This document shows positions 40,119 to 50,428 of a DNA stretch of 64,000 nt, piece after piece; the stretch's first letter is position 1; every line of letters starts with the position of its first letter. Source of the stretch: Bagarius yarrelli. Taxonomy: Eukaryota > Chordata > Actinopteri > Siluriformes > Sisoridae. Location: positions 199,916 through 263,915 of the forward strand of contig VCAZ01000293.1 of the NCBI GenBank assembly GCA_005784505.1, read 5' to 3'. The position numbers were made by a program, and so were the translations under genes. The notes under the pieces were generated by a model, which saw only the letters and a program-made list of their open reading frames with translations, made no database searches and was not told where the DNA came from.

Positions 40119-40466
40119 ATGTGTGAAGGCTGCAGTGGCATATCAGTTGTCTCAAGCTGCTGGCAGTGTGGCTGGCACATGATTCATAGAAAGCACTGGT
40201 TAGTCTGTTCAGACAACACTGCAGCGATTGCATACATCAACTATCAGGATGGTGTACACTCTCGGGACATGTCACACCTTGCCCGTCATCTCCTGCTGTT
40301 GAGCCAGCACAGGCTCAAGTCACTTATATGTGCCACTCATATCCTGGACGACCTCAACCGTGTGGTGAATGTGCTCTCACAACAGAGGTCCCTCAGGGGG
40401 CAAGTGAAGGCTCCAACTGCAGGAAGTCCAGCAGGGATCAGTTTAGAAAAAGGTAGATTTGTTTGA
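40119..40466 (+). pseudogene. DIRS RNase H part
   Basis: HWLVCSDNTAAIAYINYQDG, VHSRDMSHLARHLLLLSQHR and LKSLICATHILDDLNRVVNV match the RNase H second half. Here the SDN Asp is kept, unlike SHN at 15590. The downstream sequence enters the linker to the recombinase. Confidence 0.7.
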
Positions 40467-40631
40467 TCCTCTCTCAGCATGGACACTGGCACACAATGGC
40501 CAAACTGGCCCGAAAGAGAGAGGACCGAGAGCAGCTGCTGCCAAACTAGTCCTGTTGGCCTCCTGAGGAGGGACCCTTCTCCCCCAGGGAAGGGCCCCCA
40601 CGCCAGAATCTCTGAAATCTCTATGTGTGGT

Positions 40632-40818
40632 ACTTACATTTATAGCATTTGGCAGATGCCCTTATCCAGAGCGACTTACATTTATCTCTTTAAATCTTTT
40701 TTTATGGGGGTTTAAGGGCCTTGCTCAGGGGCCCACAGTGGGTGGCTTGGTGGAGCTGGAAATCACACCCACAATCTTAATCGCACCCAACACCTTAACC
40801 ATGAGCCACCACTTCCCC
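40632..40818 (-). repeat. SINE inserted in DIRS
   Basis: The minus-strand copy runs from GTGGTGGCTCATGGTTAAGG to GCCAAATGCTATAAATGTAA. It interrupts the linker between RNase H and the recombinase, so it is younger than the DIRS copy. Confidence 0.8.
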
Positions 40819-40829
40819 TTGGACTTTGA

Positions 40830-41600
40830 CACGACCAGGAGGAGTTCAGTCACCCCTCAGTGTTTAACACACCATCATTCTGGCTGGAGCCCCCTCTACG
40901 AAGTGGCTGTACGACCGGAAGTGGCATATTTATAGCGACTGGGTGTACCTCCCATGGGGAGGACCCACAGAGGTGTGGCATTGGGTCAGGGATCTCCTTC
41001 CTTCAAGCAGGGCTTGATAGACACTTTTCTTCTGCCTCCACCATTAAGGTGTATGTGGCCGGCCGCCATTTTGGTGTACCATGATACCTTAGGGGGCAAG
41101 CGGGGGGGAGACAAGATCTGGTGGATGGTTTCCCCAAAGGCTGCAGGAGGCCACGCCCTCCAACATTGTGTGCCTTTTCCTCTCTTGAGATCTCTCTGTG
41201 GTTCTACAGGCCTTACAGATATACCCATTCAAGCCCTTGCAGTCTGTGGCGCTAAGAGCCATCTTCCTGAAGACGGTCCCTCCTGACTGCACTCACCTCG
41301 ACGAAGAGGGTGGGGGACCTTCAAGCCCTCTTTGTCGAAGGAGCGTGCCTAGAATTTGGCCCTGCAGACTCTCACGTTTGTCTTGAGACCCAGGCCGGGA
41401 TACGTGCCCAAGGTGCCCAACAATCCTATTTCCCCCCCTCAGCAAAAAAAGGGGGAATCCTGACCTGTCCCTGTTGTGTCCGGTATGGGCTCTCCCGGGC
41501 CATACCTAGACCACACCCAGGGCTTCAGATGCTCTGATTAGCTCTTTGTCTGCTATGGAGGATGGCAGAAATGTCTTAAAGCAAAGGATCTCCCACTGGT
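40830..41600 (+). pseudogene. DIRS tyrosine recombinase N-terminal two thirds
   Basis: Frames follow PSVVNTIIQARAPS-type core-binding sequence (ARAPSTKWLYDRKWHI form near 40880), the CGIGSGISFLQAGLDRHFSS stretch and STIKVYVAGRHFGVP. Next comes a catalytic-domain start where DCTHLDEEGGGPSSP replaces LTSIKRVGDL by frameshift. Then comes LEFGPADSHVCLETQAGIRA. The HxxR and Tyr boxes are absent. Non-functional. Confidence 0.6.
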
Positions 41601-41746
41601 GAGTGAGAGCGTACCCTGCCCCCTGGGGGCCCTTTTTAAAATAGATCAAAGGTACTTTGGGCTCCCAAAATATGAGCCCTAGTGTCATCACTTCTTTGTT
41701 CCTCCTCCTCCATCAGGGAACGAGGGTTAGGATACGTAACCGAGAC

Positions 41747-41929
41747 ATTTTCAGGTAAAGTGTAAGTGTGTGTATGTGTGTATGTGTGTGTTTTTCTTGT
41801 TCTTGTCATATTACATTTACATGTTTATATTAAGCATGGGTGTAAAATAAATGGATTCTTATGCACATATGTTGTCCGAAACAGCAGTAAATTTTAGTTT
41901 ATAGCTCACTTAATACACTTCACCTGACA
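41747..41929. other. Short spacer, (TG)n-rich
   Basis: A (TG)n tract lies at 41765-41795. No gene was seen. Confidence 0.4.
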
Positions 41930-42520
41930 ATATCTTACAATAAACACTCAGAGAGCTGATGATAAACACTCAGAGAGCTGATGTAAAACACTGAGACATC
42001 TGAAGTGAACACAGCAGATATTAACCACTTAGAGGATTGATTTTAATCACTGCGAAAGCTAATGTTTAACACTCAGACAGCTGACTATAGACACCCAAAA
42101 AGCTGACAAACATCCAGAAACGTTCTGTTAATTTTTTTGAACGGTCTGGTTTCATTTCTTTTGTTGTAGGGAAGTGGAAGGGAAGACCACTGCTGGGCCC
42201 CTGAGCAAGGCCCTTAACCCTCAGTTGTATAAAAGAGACAAATGTAAGTCTCTCTGGATAAGGGTGTCTGGAAAAATGCGATAAATGTAAAGAGCTAAAT
42301 ACTCAGATATCTTATTTTACACACTCAGGGAGGAAAAAGGTTTATTGCTTGGAGGGGTGAGGTTAAACACTCAAAGAGCAGACAGTAAACACTCAAAGTG
42401 GTGACATTAATAATAAAATATCAATCTAAATATCTTCTAAACTCTAAGGTAAAAACATTCAGATAGCTGATGTTAAACACACAAAAAGTTGAGGATAAAC
42501 ACTTGAGGAAATAATTTTAA
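41930..42520 (+). repeat. Degenerate minisatellite (AACACTCAGAGAGCTGATG)
   Basis: More than ten imperfect units of about 22 bp with AAACACTCA(G/A)A(G/T)AGCTGATG occur in two blocks, 41940-42120 and 42340-42520. They are separated by a SINE at 42172-42291. Confidence 0.75.
42172..42291 (+). repeat. SINE, 5'-truncated
   Basis: GACCACTGCTGGGCCCCTGA, GCAAGGCCCTTAACCCTCAG, TTGTATAAAAGAGACAAATG, TAAGTCTCTCTGGATAAGGG. The tRNA head is missing and the 3' tail ends in AAATGTAAA. Confidence 0.75.
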
Positions 42521-42527
42521 ACACTCA

Positions 42528-43400
42528 TATACATTTTTGGCATTTAGCAGAGCGAATTACATTTATTGCTATTTTTTCAACTGAACAAGTAACTAACTGC
42601 TATTTTTAAATAGTAACAGAGTTAGTAACCGAGTATCATTCATTATAAAAGTAACTAATTACCTGGGGAAAACATTGTATTACTTGGTAAAAAAAATGAA
42701 ATATGTAAAATAACTTGGATGCCACACAATTTTAAACATGTTAAATGAATGAAATGGACACTAAATATAATAAATTATTATTCACGTGATTATATGATGT
42801 GCTTCATTGGATTAGAAGTATTTAGAATGAAAGGGCTAAATATGGAATGGTTAGAAAGGAGAGTGAAAGAGACTCAGTGTAGGCAATTTTTTTTAGTGTA
42901 GGACCCTGTGGAGAACTTATGCAGGTCATACGCTGATAAGTGTTGCCACGCAACAGAGCTAATCGTTCATTAATATTTATGAGGCCATGCATGTGTGTGT
43001 TTTAATGAGAAATGTCTGCAATATATATATATTTTATACCATAATTAAAGATTCTTTGAGCAAATCCACCAAAACTGATCTGTACAGTCTGGGTTTGGGT
43101 CTCACAACATAAATATTAGAAAATATTGAGCAATGTTTACACATACACACACACTTATTCACTCAGTCTGAAGTATAGCTTCCAAAGTAAGCTGCAGATA
43201 AACACATATTTTAAATATAAAACACTTTAATATATAGAGATTCTTTTATTTTACTATTATTATTCCTTTTCACATTTCTATACATTTTCTATATATATTT
43301 ACATTCACATTCACATCACTTGGCAGATGCCCTTATCCAGAACGACTTACATTTAACTCTTTTATACAACTGAGCAATTAGGGGTTGGAACTGTTTTATA
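42528..43400. other. AT-rich spacer with SINE scraps
   Basis: There are SINE 3' scraps on minus at 42528-42580 and 43298-43390 (TTGGCAGATGCCCTTATCC, AACTGAGCAATTAGGGG). (AT)n lies at 43020-43035. No gene was seen between them. Confidence 0.5.
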
Positions 43401-43636
43401 GCCTGAGGACCTTATGTACAAAGACTTGCGTTAAATTAATACTAAAACATTGCTTACAGATAAAGCTGTAAATGTGCATAAACAAAAAATTGATATATTG
43501 AAACTCCGTGTATGGAGAATCCAGCGCATATTCTCTTTGTACATCCCAATTAACTTGAAATTGAGCGTACATGCACAAGCACCAAACCCCACCCTGTCTC
43601 CTCCCTCAAATAATTTAAATATGTAATGAGTCCACT

Positions 43637-43940
43637 TTGACAAAATCAAACAGAAAGAAAATTTCAAAAGCAAGCAAGATACTAAACTTCCAATTCACTA
43701 CAAAAAATGAATTGGAGGTGCTACTATCAGAGGAAGAAATGAGAAAAAAATCCTTTTTGGAATGTTGTCCTCTAGAATTAATAACAGAAGAAAACAATTT
43801 AGTGGGAGAGTTTGGCAGGCGCAGTCAACGCGATGGGATATAACATTGCACTGTAACCGAGCTTAAAAAGAATTGGTCTGACATAAAGGTGGACGTTAAG
43901 CCGAGAACTCCTGCGCACAGACAAAGTGTGAAAGAAATTA
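43637..43940 (+). pseudogene. Harbinger Myb/SANT-like protein remnant
   Basis: The frame reads FQFTTKNELEVLLSEEEMRK, and FGRRSQRDGI. After a stop it reads TVTELKKNWSDIKVDVKPRT, PAHRQSV. The opening (NF-T--E-EVLL-E), the W-D-K-D-K motif and the HRQSV block correspond to the DNA-binding accessory protein of Harbinger elements. One stop and a missing middle part make it a pseudogene. Confidence 0.5.
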
Positions 43941-43984
43941 TATTGCCACAACCACACATTGACGGGCCTGAATGGCTTGTTGGT

Positions 43985-44295
43985 TGGGCTGCACATACAT
44001 GCCACATTCCACCGAGCCGTATGCCATGTCTGTGCACAACATTGTGCAGCACACCAGAGGTTAACCGCACACTTTAGTGGATAACTGCAGTCTCCTGATA
44101 GGCGGTTTAAATTATTAAATGCACAAAAAAATATACATTAAAAAAAGTACACCAAGAAGCCACCCCCATTGCGCACCCTGCCAGCTTGGAGCCTATGCTG
44201 TTTTTAAGGATGTATGAATCATGGGTTGTCCCAGGCCACCTTGCTAAAATATTTGTTAGGTGCATTTGCGCATCACATCTTATTTTCACATCCAT
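43985..44295 (-). pseudogene. Harbinger transposase remnant
   Basis: The minus-strand frame (44107-44295) opens VKIRCDAQMHLTNILARWPG, then TTHDSYILKNSIGSKLAG. This is the DA---L---ARWPGS-HDS-IL-NS block of Harbinger DDE transposases, keeping the first Asp (CDA) and HDS. A second piece at 43985-44070 gives SGVLHNVVHRHGIRLG, the C-terminal HN motif. The region between them is deleted. Confidence 0.65.
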
Positions 44296-44300
44296 TGAAT

Positions 44301-44732
44301 GGAAATGTTTTCCAATGTTTCATGTATGCAAATTCTTTTTCAGATGGTGCGTCTATAGCAGTTGAGCGCTCCGATTACATTAGGAAAAACCGGCTATCGC
44401 TGCAAATTGTGCTTTACTGTTGGCTGGTCAACTACATCATACGATAACCTAATATACCTAATAGACATGCAGGTGGTCCCGTCCCATACAGCTTACATTG
44501 CGCAGCTCAAGGACGACTGGCTTATTCCTGAGTGGTCTGCCAGTTCCTTTTGGAAAGAACCGGTTGCCAGGAAACCGTGTTGCCAGCTTTTGTAAGGTTA
44601 AATTCAGACCCAACTCAGCAAAGAGAGGATAGGTCTTGGAACTCTCAATTGGCTGATAAGCCAGTCATCATCGTGGTTCAGAAAATTACTGTGGTCCCTA
44701 AAAACGTGTTCTCTTCAGATTCAGCCATTGTC
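44301..44732. other. Spacer with unassigned short frames
   Basis: Plus-strand frames (for example LIPEWSASSFWKEPVARKPC) read smoothly but match nothing I recognise. Confidence 0.3.
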
Positions 44733-44980
44733 AAGTCAAGTTTATTTTAAACACAACATAGTTGACCCAAGTGCTGTACAATCATAAAACCGATTAAAAC
44801 AACGAAAAAATATAAGAACATACATAAAATAGGGGGAAAAAATCCTCATCACACTGTATTAAAAGCCAAACTGCATAAAAAGATCTTTAGGTGAGATTTG
44901 AGATTTATTCAGGGGTTTATAGGATATTAACAATACTTTAAACTTAACCCTGGACTGCACAGGGAGCCAATGTAAGGATG

Positions 44981-45208
44981 CTAAAAACAGGAGTTATGTG
45001 TTCCTGTTTTATGTGTTCCTGTTAAAAAACGTGCACCAGCATGTTGAACCAATTGCAAACATGCACGCGAGGCCCTGCCAACACCAACATAAAGGGCATT
45101 ACAGTAATCAAGACAACTTGAAATAAAAGCGTGCAAAAAAAAAAGCTGGATAAAGCTAGCTTTAACAACAGAGTTAATTAGCTTATCCAGTTTAAAATCA
45201 CTGTCCAC
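44981..45208 (-). pseudogene. L2-group LINE C-terminal RT domain
   Basis: LDKLINSVVKASFIQLFFLH, AFISSCLDYCNALYVGVGRA, SRACLQLVQHAGARFLTGTH are the conserved thumb motifs (FISSRLDYCNALY-G, LQLVQNAAARFLTGT) of CR1/L2 LINEs. Confidence 0.75.
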
Positions 45209-45304
45209 TGTCCACCCAGGTTTTAGCGATTGGTTTTACACATCTCAGTAAAAGTGTCAACACATGCCACACAAGGTCCAAATTTCAGCACTTCTGTTTT
45301 TTTT

Positions 45305-45800
45305 TTATTTAGATTCAAAAAGTTTACTGCCATCCATATTGTTACATCTTCCAGACATTTTAAGTGGTGATAAGCTATTTGTATCCCTCTGTTTCAATAG
45401 AAGATACATTTGGATATCATCTGCAAAACAATAAAAAGACAATTTATAGTTCCTGATAATGGATCCTAATGGCAGTAGGTAAAGTAAAAATAAAACAGGC
45501 CCAAGAATAGACCCTTGTGGGACCCCACATGTGAGAACTGCTGAAGAGGATACAGAGCCACCAAGATCAACCAAAAAACTTCTGTCAGTCAGTCCAGAGT
45601 AGAACCAGTTATGCCCACACTGTGCTGCAGACAATATATGAGAGTAGAATGATCCACAGCATCAAATGCAGCTGTGAGGTCTAAAAGCATAAGGATAGCG
45701 AATATCCTTGATTCAGTAGTTAATAGGAGATCATTAAAGACTTTTAAGAGAGCAGATTCAGTGCTATGGACAGCTTTAAAACCAGACTAAAATGCCTCAA
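45305..45800 (-). pseudogene. L2-group LINE reverse transcriptase, FADD intact
   Basis: The minus strand gives SGFKAVHSTESALLKVFNDL, LDLTAAFDAVDHSTL-type motif A at about 45670-45720, then the frame 45305-45634. That frame reads STLDWFYSGLTDRSFLVDLG, VLTCGVPQGSILGPVLFLLY, LLPLGSIIRNYKLSFYCFAD, DIQMYLLLK. Motifs A, B (GVPQGS) and C (FADD) are all present. The frame breaks near 45640. This is the best preserved RT palm of the L2-group copies in the window. Confidence 0.75.
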
Positions 45801-46082
45801 AAATGCCATGTGTATTTAGGTAGAACTGAAACTGGCTAAAAACAGCATAGCATGTAGCACTGTTGGATGGGTCAGATGATAGAGATGATATAAATTCTCT
45901 AATATTCTTAATTCTACCAACATAAAAAACTATTTTAAAAATAATTCACACCTTTTAGGGGACTCAGAAAGGCTGTTCTTTACGATTTCAAAGACACATG
46001 TAATTTGTCTTTCTTCCACTTGCGCTCAGCTCTCCTACACTCACGCCTGGCAGCACGATTGATGTCATTTATCCAGGGTGCA

Positions 46083-46320
46083 GGTTTAATTCAATCAATT
46101 CAATTAAATTTATTTGCATAACGCTTTCTACAATGGTGATTGTCACAAAGCAGCTTTACACAATCAAAGAAATTATAAGATGAAAATGAAACAGAAATCA
46201 GTTTGTCCCTGATGAGCAAGTCAGGGGCGACGGTGGCAAGGAAAAACTCCCTGAGATGGAAATAGGAAGAAACCTTGAGAGGAACCAGAGCCAACAGAGG
46301 ACCCATATTCATTTGGGTGA
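46083..46320 (-). repeat. L2-type LINE 3' tail inserted in another LINE
   Basis: CAATTCAATTAAATTTATTTGC, GGTGATTGTCACAAAGCAGC, TTACACAATCAAAGAAATTA, CAGTTTGTCCCTGATGAGCA, GGCGACGGTGGCAAGGAAAA match 53640-53880 and, inverted, 3386-3608. A tandem (TTCAA)n-like 3' end is at 46088. Confidence 0.75.
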
Positions 46321-46671
46321 AAAAAAGGTAGCAGGAATTATGTGGTTACATTGTGTGTGTGAGCAGCTTAAATCATTAGTCCTTAAAGAACAGCTGGAGC
46401 GTCTTTTATGGCGGAGTGGGACGTCCTTGGTCACCAGGTTTAGGTTTTGAGTTCACAGTTTTAAAAGGTGCGATGCTTTCCAGAATATTAAAACAGGCTG
46501 TATTAAATAAAGATGTTAATCCCTCAACATTAAAACAGTTTCAACTATCTGAAAACAGCTCAGTAATATTATTAAAAGCAGCACTGAATTGTACAGCAGT
46601 AGAGGAGTTAAAAGAACGACTGCACCGTGCAGGTAAACACTGTTTAGCTGTTTGACAGGGAAAGCGGGATC

Positions 46672-46863
46672 TCAAAACAATGCATCACATATCTCCATAT
46701 TAATAACTGAAAGCCCACAAAATAAAACAAGATCTAGCATGTGCCCCTGCACTTGCGTAGGACCTGACACACATTGTACAAAATTCAAAGAATCAAAAAG
46801 ATTTAAAAAGTCACTAACTAAAGGTTTGTTAGGGCAACAGATGTGAATATTAAAATCACCCAC
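46672..46863 (-). pseudogene. LINE AP-endonuclease fragment
   Basis: MGDFNIHICCPNKPLVSDFL, NLFDSLNFVQCVSGPTQVQG and HMLDLVLFCGLSVINMEICD carry the endonuclease GDFNIH and THxxGHxLDLVL blocks (here THVQGHMLDLVL-like). The catalytic Asp and Asn are present. The N-terminal half with the Glu motif is absent. Confidence 0.75.
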
Positions 46864-46865
46864 AA

Positions 46866-47179
46866 TGAGAAATTATCTCATTAGCATAATAGCCGCCAAA
46901 ATATGACCATTGCTGCCATTGCCATAGACTAAGGGTTGTTTAAATTTTTAAACTAACAAACAACAAGAACAAAACAAGGGGGAAAAAATTATAATAAATT
47001 CTGAAGCCTGTCTCCCTGCCACATGAGAGACATATGCATTACATACAACGTTGACTAAAATTAACATAAATGTACAGATTGTACTTTCCAGAGGTCTATA
47101 AAAACATTAGTATTTTCATTTAAATAAACCTGTCCTATTATACACTTGTGATATCTTCAAAAGAATGGGGACTATAAAT
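46866..47179. other. Spacer between two LINEs
   Basis: No motif was recognised. ATAAA runs near 47140 could be the 3' end of the L1-type LINE on minus or its flank. Confidence 0.35.
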
Positions 47180-47312
47180 TTTCAAATTCAGTTTCCTTGC
47201 CATTGCTAATGACTCCAAGATGTTCTGAGGGAAGATTTTTTAAAATTTCGTTATATCACTAATTTGCTTGCTACCTTGACCTAAAGGTGTGACAGTCCAC
47301 CATCCTCTCTAT

Positions 47313-47806
47313 TCATACCAAAAACAAAAAACCGAGGGTCTTTCTTAATACAACAAGTTTTTCTTTAATCGTCCAAAAGAATTGGCTTATCATGGAGCAG
47401 AACCAAAACATGTAAGAGTGTGTACCCAGACCAAATTTACATTTATGGCAGACTGGTGACTGCTTTGGATCAATCCTAGAATATAAGGAGTACAATGAAT
47501 ACAGGGCAGTATTTTAACCTGTGTTTCTTGTGCCTTATTGCACAGCAGTATACACTTCGCATTCTGCATAACATTTAACCACCTTTCCTCCTCCTGAGAT
47601 CCCCCAGGACCCTTTTCCACCCATATAGCAGTTCCTGCATTACCTGAGTTGGAAGCTAACAAGGTGTAAACCTTCCTTGTGTTTGACAATTGTTTCAAAA
47701 ACAGATCCAGTTTAGTACAGATTTCTTGATCTGCTGGGAAAGTGAGAGTTTTGTCAATGAAGTCTGATTTGGAGATAGCCAAAAAAATTAAGAGGTGGTA
47801 GGCCAC
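47313..47806 (-). pseudogene. L1-type LINE C-terminal region with zinc motif
   Basis: YSLYSRIDPKQSPVCHKCKF, GLGTHSYMFWFCSMISQFFW holds CxxC...HxxxxC spacing: C-H-K-C, then THSYMFWFC. This is the L1 ORF2 C-terminal zinc-binding motif. Upstream frame 47390-47806 has ISKSDFIDKTLTFPADQEIC and KWLNVMQNAKCILLCNKAQE-like text, corresponding to the poorly conserved region before it. Confidence 0.7.
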
Positions 47807-48429
47807 ACTTTTCTCGCATCTGTTGAAATGATAGCATAGTGTTCCTTTTGTATAAGTCTGATATTTACCAGATTCCTGTTTTGGCCCATTGATGGAAAAC
47901 CGGGGGAAGGCTTTGTTCCCTATAAGAAAAGGTCAGGGGTGACGGACATTTACTTCTTTCCCAAAACCGCTGAATATCTTCAGAGTACTTTGTATGAGGG
48001 GATTCATGTACAATTCAGAGTATTTGCAATTCAAGTATTTCCGCTCTGAGGTAATCACAGCTTGTTAAGTGAGTGGATGAAAAAACCATGAATTTGCTGT
48101 AACCACATCAACTCTTGTATGACAGGCAAATCCGGTAAGCCACCTTTGTCTGCAGGTAATTGCATTTTAGATAGTTTGATTCTGGGCTTTTTCTTATGCC
48201 AAAAGAACCTACTCGAATGCTTTTATAGATTTTTAATGATCTTTCTGTTAATATACAGTGGAATCATCTGTAAAGGGTATAGTAATCTAGAAAGTACATT
48301 CATTTTAATAAAGTTTATTGTGCCAATCCAAGGCACTGGACGGTCCATCCACCGATTTTTCAGATTGGGAGAAAAATGTACCCCTAAATAGCCAAATCCC
48401 TTGGGTGACCGCTTAAAGGGAAATATTAA

Positions 48430-49133
48430 AGGCAGGGCCGAATGTCTCCACTTACTTAGCGAAGTTTTAGTACAAATGGAAGAGAACGTAAACCATTCGT
48501 GAGGACTGTTGCTTGTGGTGCTCTAACATTATTTCTCTCACAAAGTCACAAAGCTTTCTCAGCATCTATGAAAATAACCATGGCCTTAAACTGAGTTGTG
48601 GAACAGTATTGTGCAATGCCCAGAAGACGTCTAATATTAGTAAGTGAGTATCTATCACGAATAAAGCCAGTTTAATCTGGTGAAATAAATTGTGGCAAAT
48701 AACCCTCTAATCTTTTGGCAAGTATTTTAGACCTGATTTTAGTATCAACATTGATTAGAGACACCAGACGATAAGATGAATATTCCATATCATTTTTGGC
48801 TTAGTACAATGAGGTTGGGAGACTTCCTGATTCAAATGAATGCATAAACATATTATGAAGCTGGTCAAGTATCATGTCTCTGCATTCCTTATAGAATTCT
48901 GGTACAAAGCCAACAGGCCCTGGTGACTTTTCACTTTTAAGTAAAGTAATGGCATTTATAACCTCCTGCTTAGAAATTTGTTTATACAATGTGTTCCCAT
49001 CTTCCTCTGATAAATATGGTAATAGAAGATTCTCCAGAAAATCACCAATTTCCAGAGCCATGTTTGTGACATCTGATGAGTACAGCTGTTGGTAATAGTC
49101 CCTCATCGTAGTACTTGGTCTAGGGTTTCGCAA
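48430..49133 (-). pseudogene. L1-type LINE reverse transcriptase
   Basis: Frame 48801-49133 reads MRDYYQQLYSSD, LPYLSEEDGNTLYKQISKQE, VINAITLLKSEKSPGPVGFV and PEFYKECRDMILDQLHNMFM. The L1 hallmark K-PGPDGF-PEFYK appears with D changed to V. Downstream, the minus strand near 48545-48590 gives KAMVIFIDAEKAL (motif A FxDAEKAFD), keeping the Asp. Stops and frameshifts follow. Confidence 0.75.
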
Positions 49134-49168
49134 GCCTTGCTAACAGATGCCCTGGTTTAATTCCTGAT

Positions 49169-49420
49169 TCATAGAGTCTTTGTCTTGCAAAAAATATGGC
49201 AGTTTCTGCTTTCTGAGTTAACAACTGATCCAGTGCTGACGTAGTGGCTATCAGCTCTCTGTACAACATATTGCTGGGTGACTAATTTTGACCGTAAATT
49301 CAACTGTGTTTGTAAGACTGCACGTTTCTTAGCTGAAGCATAGGAAATTATAACTTCTTTAAGAAAAGCCTTCCCTGTGTCCCAAAGGAGTGATGCATTC
49401 ACATTATCGCTGGTGTTCAC
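49169..49420 (-). pseudogene. L1-type LINE endonuclease-RT linker
   Basis: NASLLWDTGKAFLKEVIISY, ASAKKRAVLQTQLNLRSKLV has the LWDTGKA-LRG-II-Y-S--KK motif typical of L1 ORF2 between endonuclease and RT. The adjoining frame is shifted. Confidence 0.7.
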
Positions 49421-49786
49421 TTTCAGAAAAAAAATCCCATTGGCTCTTTGCTCTATTGCAAAGATTCTTGGCTATATAAAAGGGAAGCATTCAATCTTAA
49501 ATGATGGGCATCTGTATAGTGGCGCTATACTCAGCAATACAGGTGCATGGTCCGACATACTAATTGTTCCTATATGACATTAATTAATTCTGTCGATGGC
49601 CAGTCTAGTCGTTAAAAATTAATCAATTCTTGAAAAAATGTCTGGTGAGGTTGTGAGAAGATCTCTCTCAGGTGGCTGTTTTACTCTTCAGGCGTCAAAT
49701 AAATCGAAATCTTTGCAAAACTGCTGAACTGCTTCTCCTTTATTAGAATAACATTTTTTAGGTGGCTTTTGGTCTAGTTCCGGATT

Positions 49787-49981
49787 TTAAACACAGTTAA
49801 AGTCACCCCCCAAGATAAGGAATGGTTTAATGTGCTTTGATACCTCATTTACCAGTCCAGAAAAAAATTCATTTTCAAAATTATTTGGAGCATAAATTGA
49901 GCCAAATACCACATCTTTTCCATAAAGAGTTCCTGTAACCAAAACAAACCTGGCCACTGAATCAGATATCACATCCCCCAA
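49787..49981 (-). pseudogene. L1-type LINE endonuclease end
   Basis: ARFVLVTGTLYGKDVVFGSI, YAPNNFENEFFSGLVNEVSK and HIKPFLILGGDFNCV show the GRF--V-G-L-G---L-N-YAPN and GGDFNCV motifs (catalytic Asp and Asn). The N-terminal Glu motif lies beyond the break at about 50000 and is absent. Confidence 0.8.
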
Positions 49982-50222
49982 TATGAATGGTAAGTGTTTA
50001 TGGATAAGTACCTGTATGCTTTACCCACTCAAACCCGGGCCAATTTTTAATGTAAAATATCTGCTAAATGTGTTCCCTTTCTGTCGCTCACTCGGACGTT
50101 GTGTCGAGTGGCGACACTAGGGGTCATGTTTTGGGAGCCCGAATACTTCTGATCTTTCTGGAAAAGGCCAATGAAATTGGACTAGCAGGATTTGCATAGC
50201 CGGTAACGCACTGTACTTCCGG

Positions 50223-50230
50223 TATAAATA
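50223..50230 (+). promoter_or_regulatory. TATA box in DIRS left ITR
   Basis: TATAAATA is preceded by CCAATGAAATTGGAC at about 50167 and followed by CTGCTCATTGTTCTG, the shared block of the ITR promoter region. Confidence 0.55.
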
Positions 50231-50428
50231 AACCGGCTGGGATACTGCTCATTGTTCTGTTTTTCTGCCGAATGCGCGTCCTCTCAGCGAGACGAAGCGT
50301 GCGTGCGAGCAAGCAGCGTCCGCAGCAGTGTTCGAGCAAAAAAGTCCTAAGAGCGATTTTTTTTCTCAGTTTAGGACGACGAGAAACAAGATTTATCATG
50401 GCTTCTCGGCCGTGTGTGACTGGCATGA

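Larger units (their letters stand above)
39519..41746 (+). mobile_element. DIRS retrotransposon relic with both tips
   Basis: The left tip TCTCCCTTTCTGTTGTTCAC, then TCGACGTTGTGTGGAG matches 50085-50110. The right tip at about 41640-41746 has GGGCTCCCAAAATATGAGCC, CTAGTGTCATCACTTC and TCCATCAGGGAACGAGGGTT, then ACGTAACCGAGACATTTTC. Between are Gag (39700-39950), an RT scrap, RNase H (40200-40400) and the N-terminal two thirds of the tyrosine recombinase (40830-41600). A SINE is inserted at 40632-40818. Most RT and the recombinase C-terminus are deleted. Confidence 0.75.
43400..44300. mobile_element. PIF/Harbinger transposon remnant
   Basis: Two convergent coding relics typical of Harbinger elements lie here: a Myb/SANT-like gene on + (43637-43940) and a transposase on - (43985-44290). 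Terminal inverted repeats were not identified with confidence. The segment around 43405-43450 (ACTTGCGTTAAATTAATAC) may be subterminal. Confidence 0.55.
44733..46865 (-). mobile_element. Second L2-group LINE, interrupted by an L2 tail
   Basis: The 3' end is at about 44733 (TCAAGTCAAGTTTATTTTAA on +). Proceeding on minus: C-terminal domain (45208-44981), RT (45800-45305), an insertion or fragment of another LINE tail (46320-46083), and endonuclease (46863-46672). The family differs from the L2 copies at 4.1 and 54 kb (VDLGGSVSSSAVLTCGVPQG against CSHVKYGVPQG). Confidence 0.75.
47180..50000 (-). mobile_element. L1-type LINE ORF2 relic, near full-length order
   Basis: On the minus strand: endonuclease end (49981-49787), linker (49420-49169), RT fingers (49133-48801), palm (48800-48430), thumb and C-terminal region (48420-47390) and the C-terminal Cys/His motif (47495-47313). 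About 2.8 kb is co-linear with L1 ORF2, but frames are broken throughout. The upstream end abuts a DIRS tip at about 50083. Confidence 0.75.
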
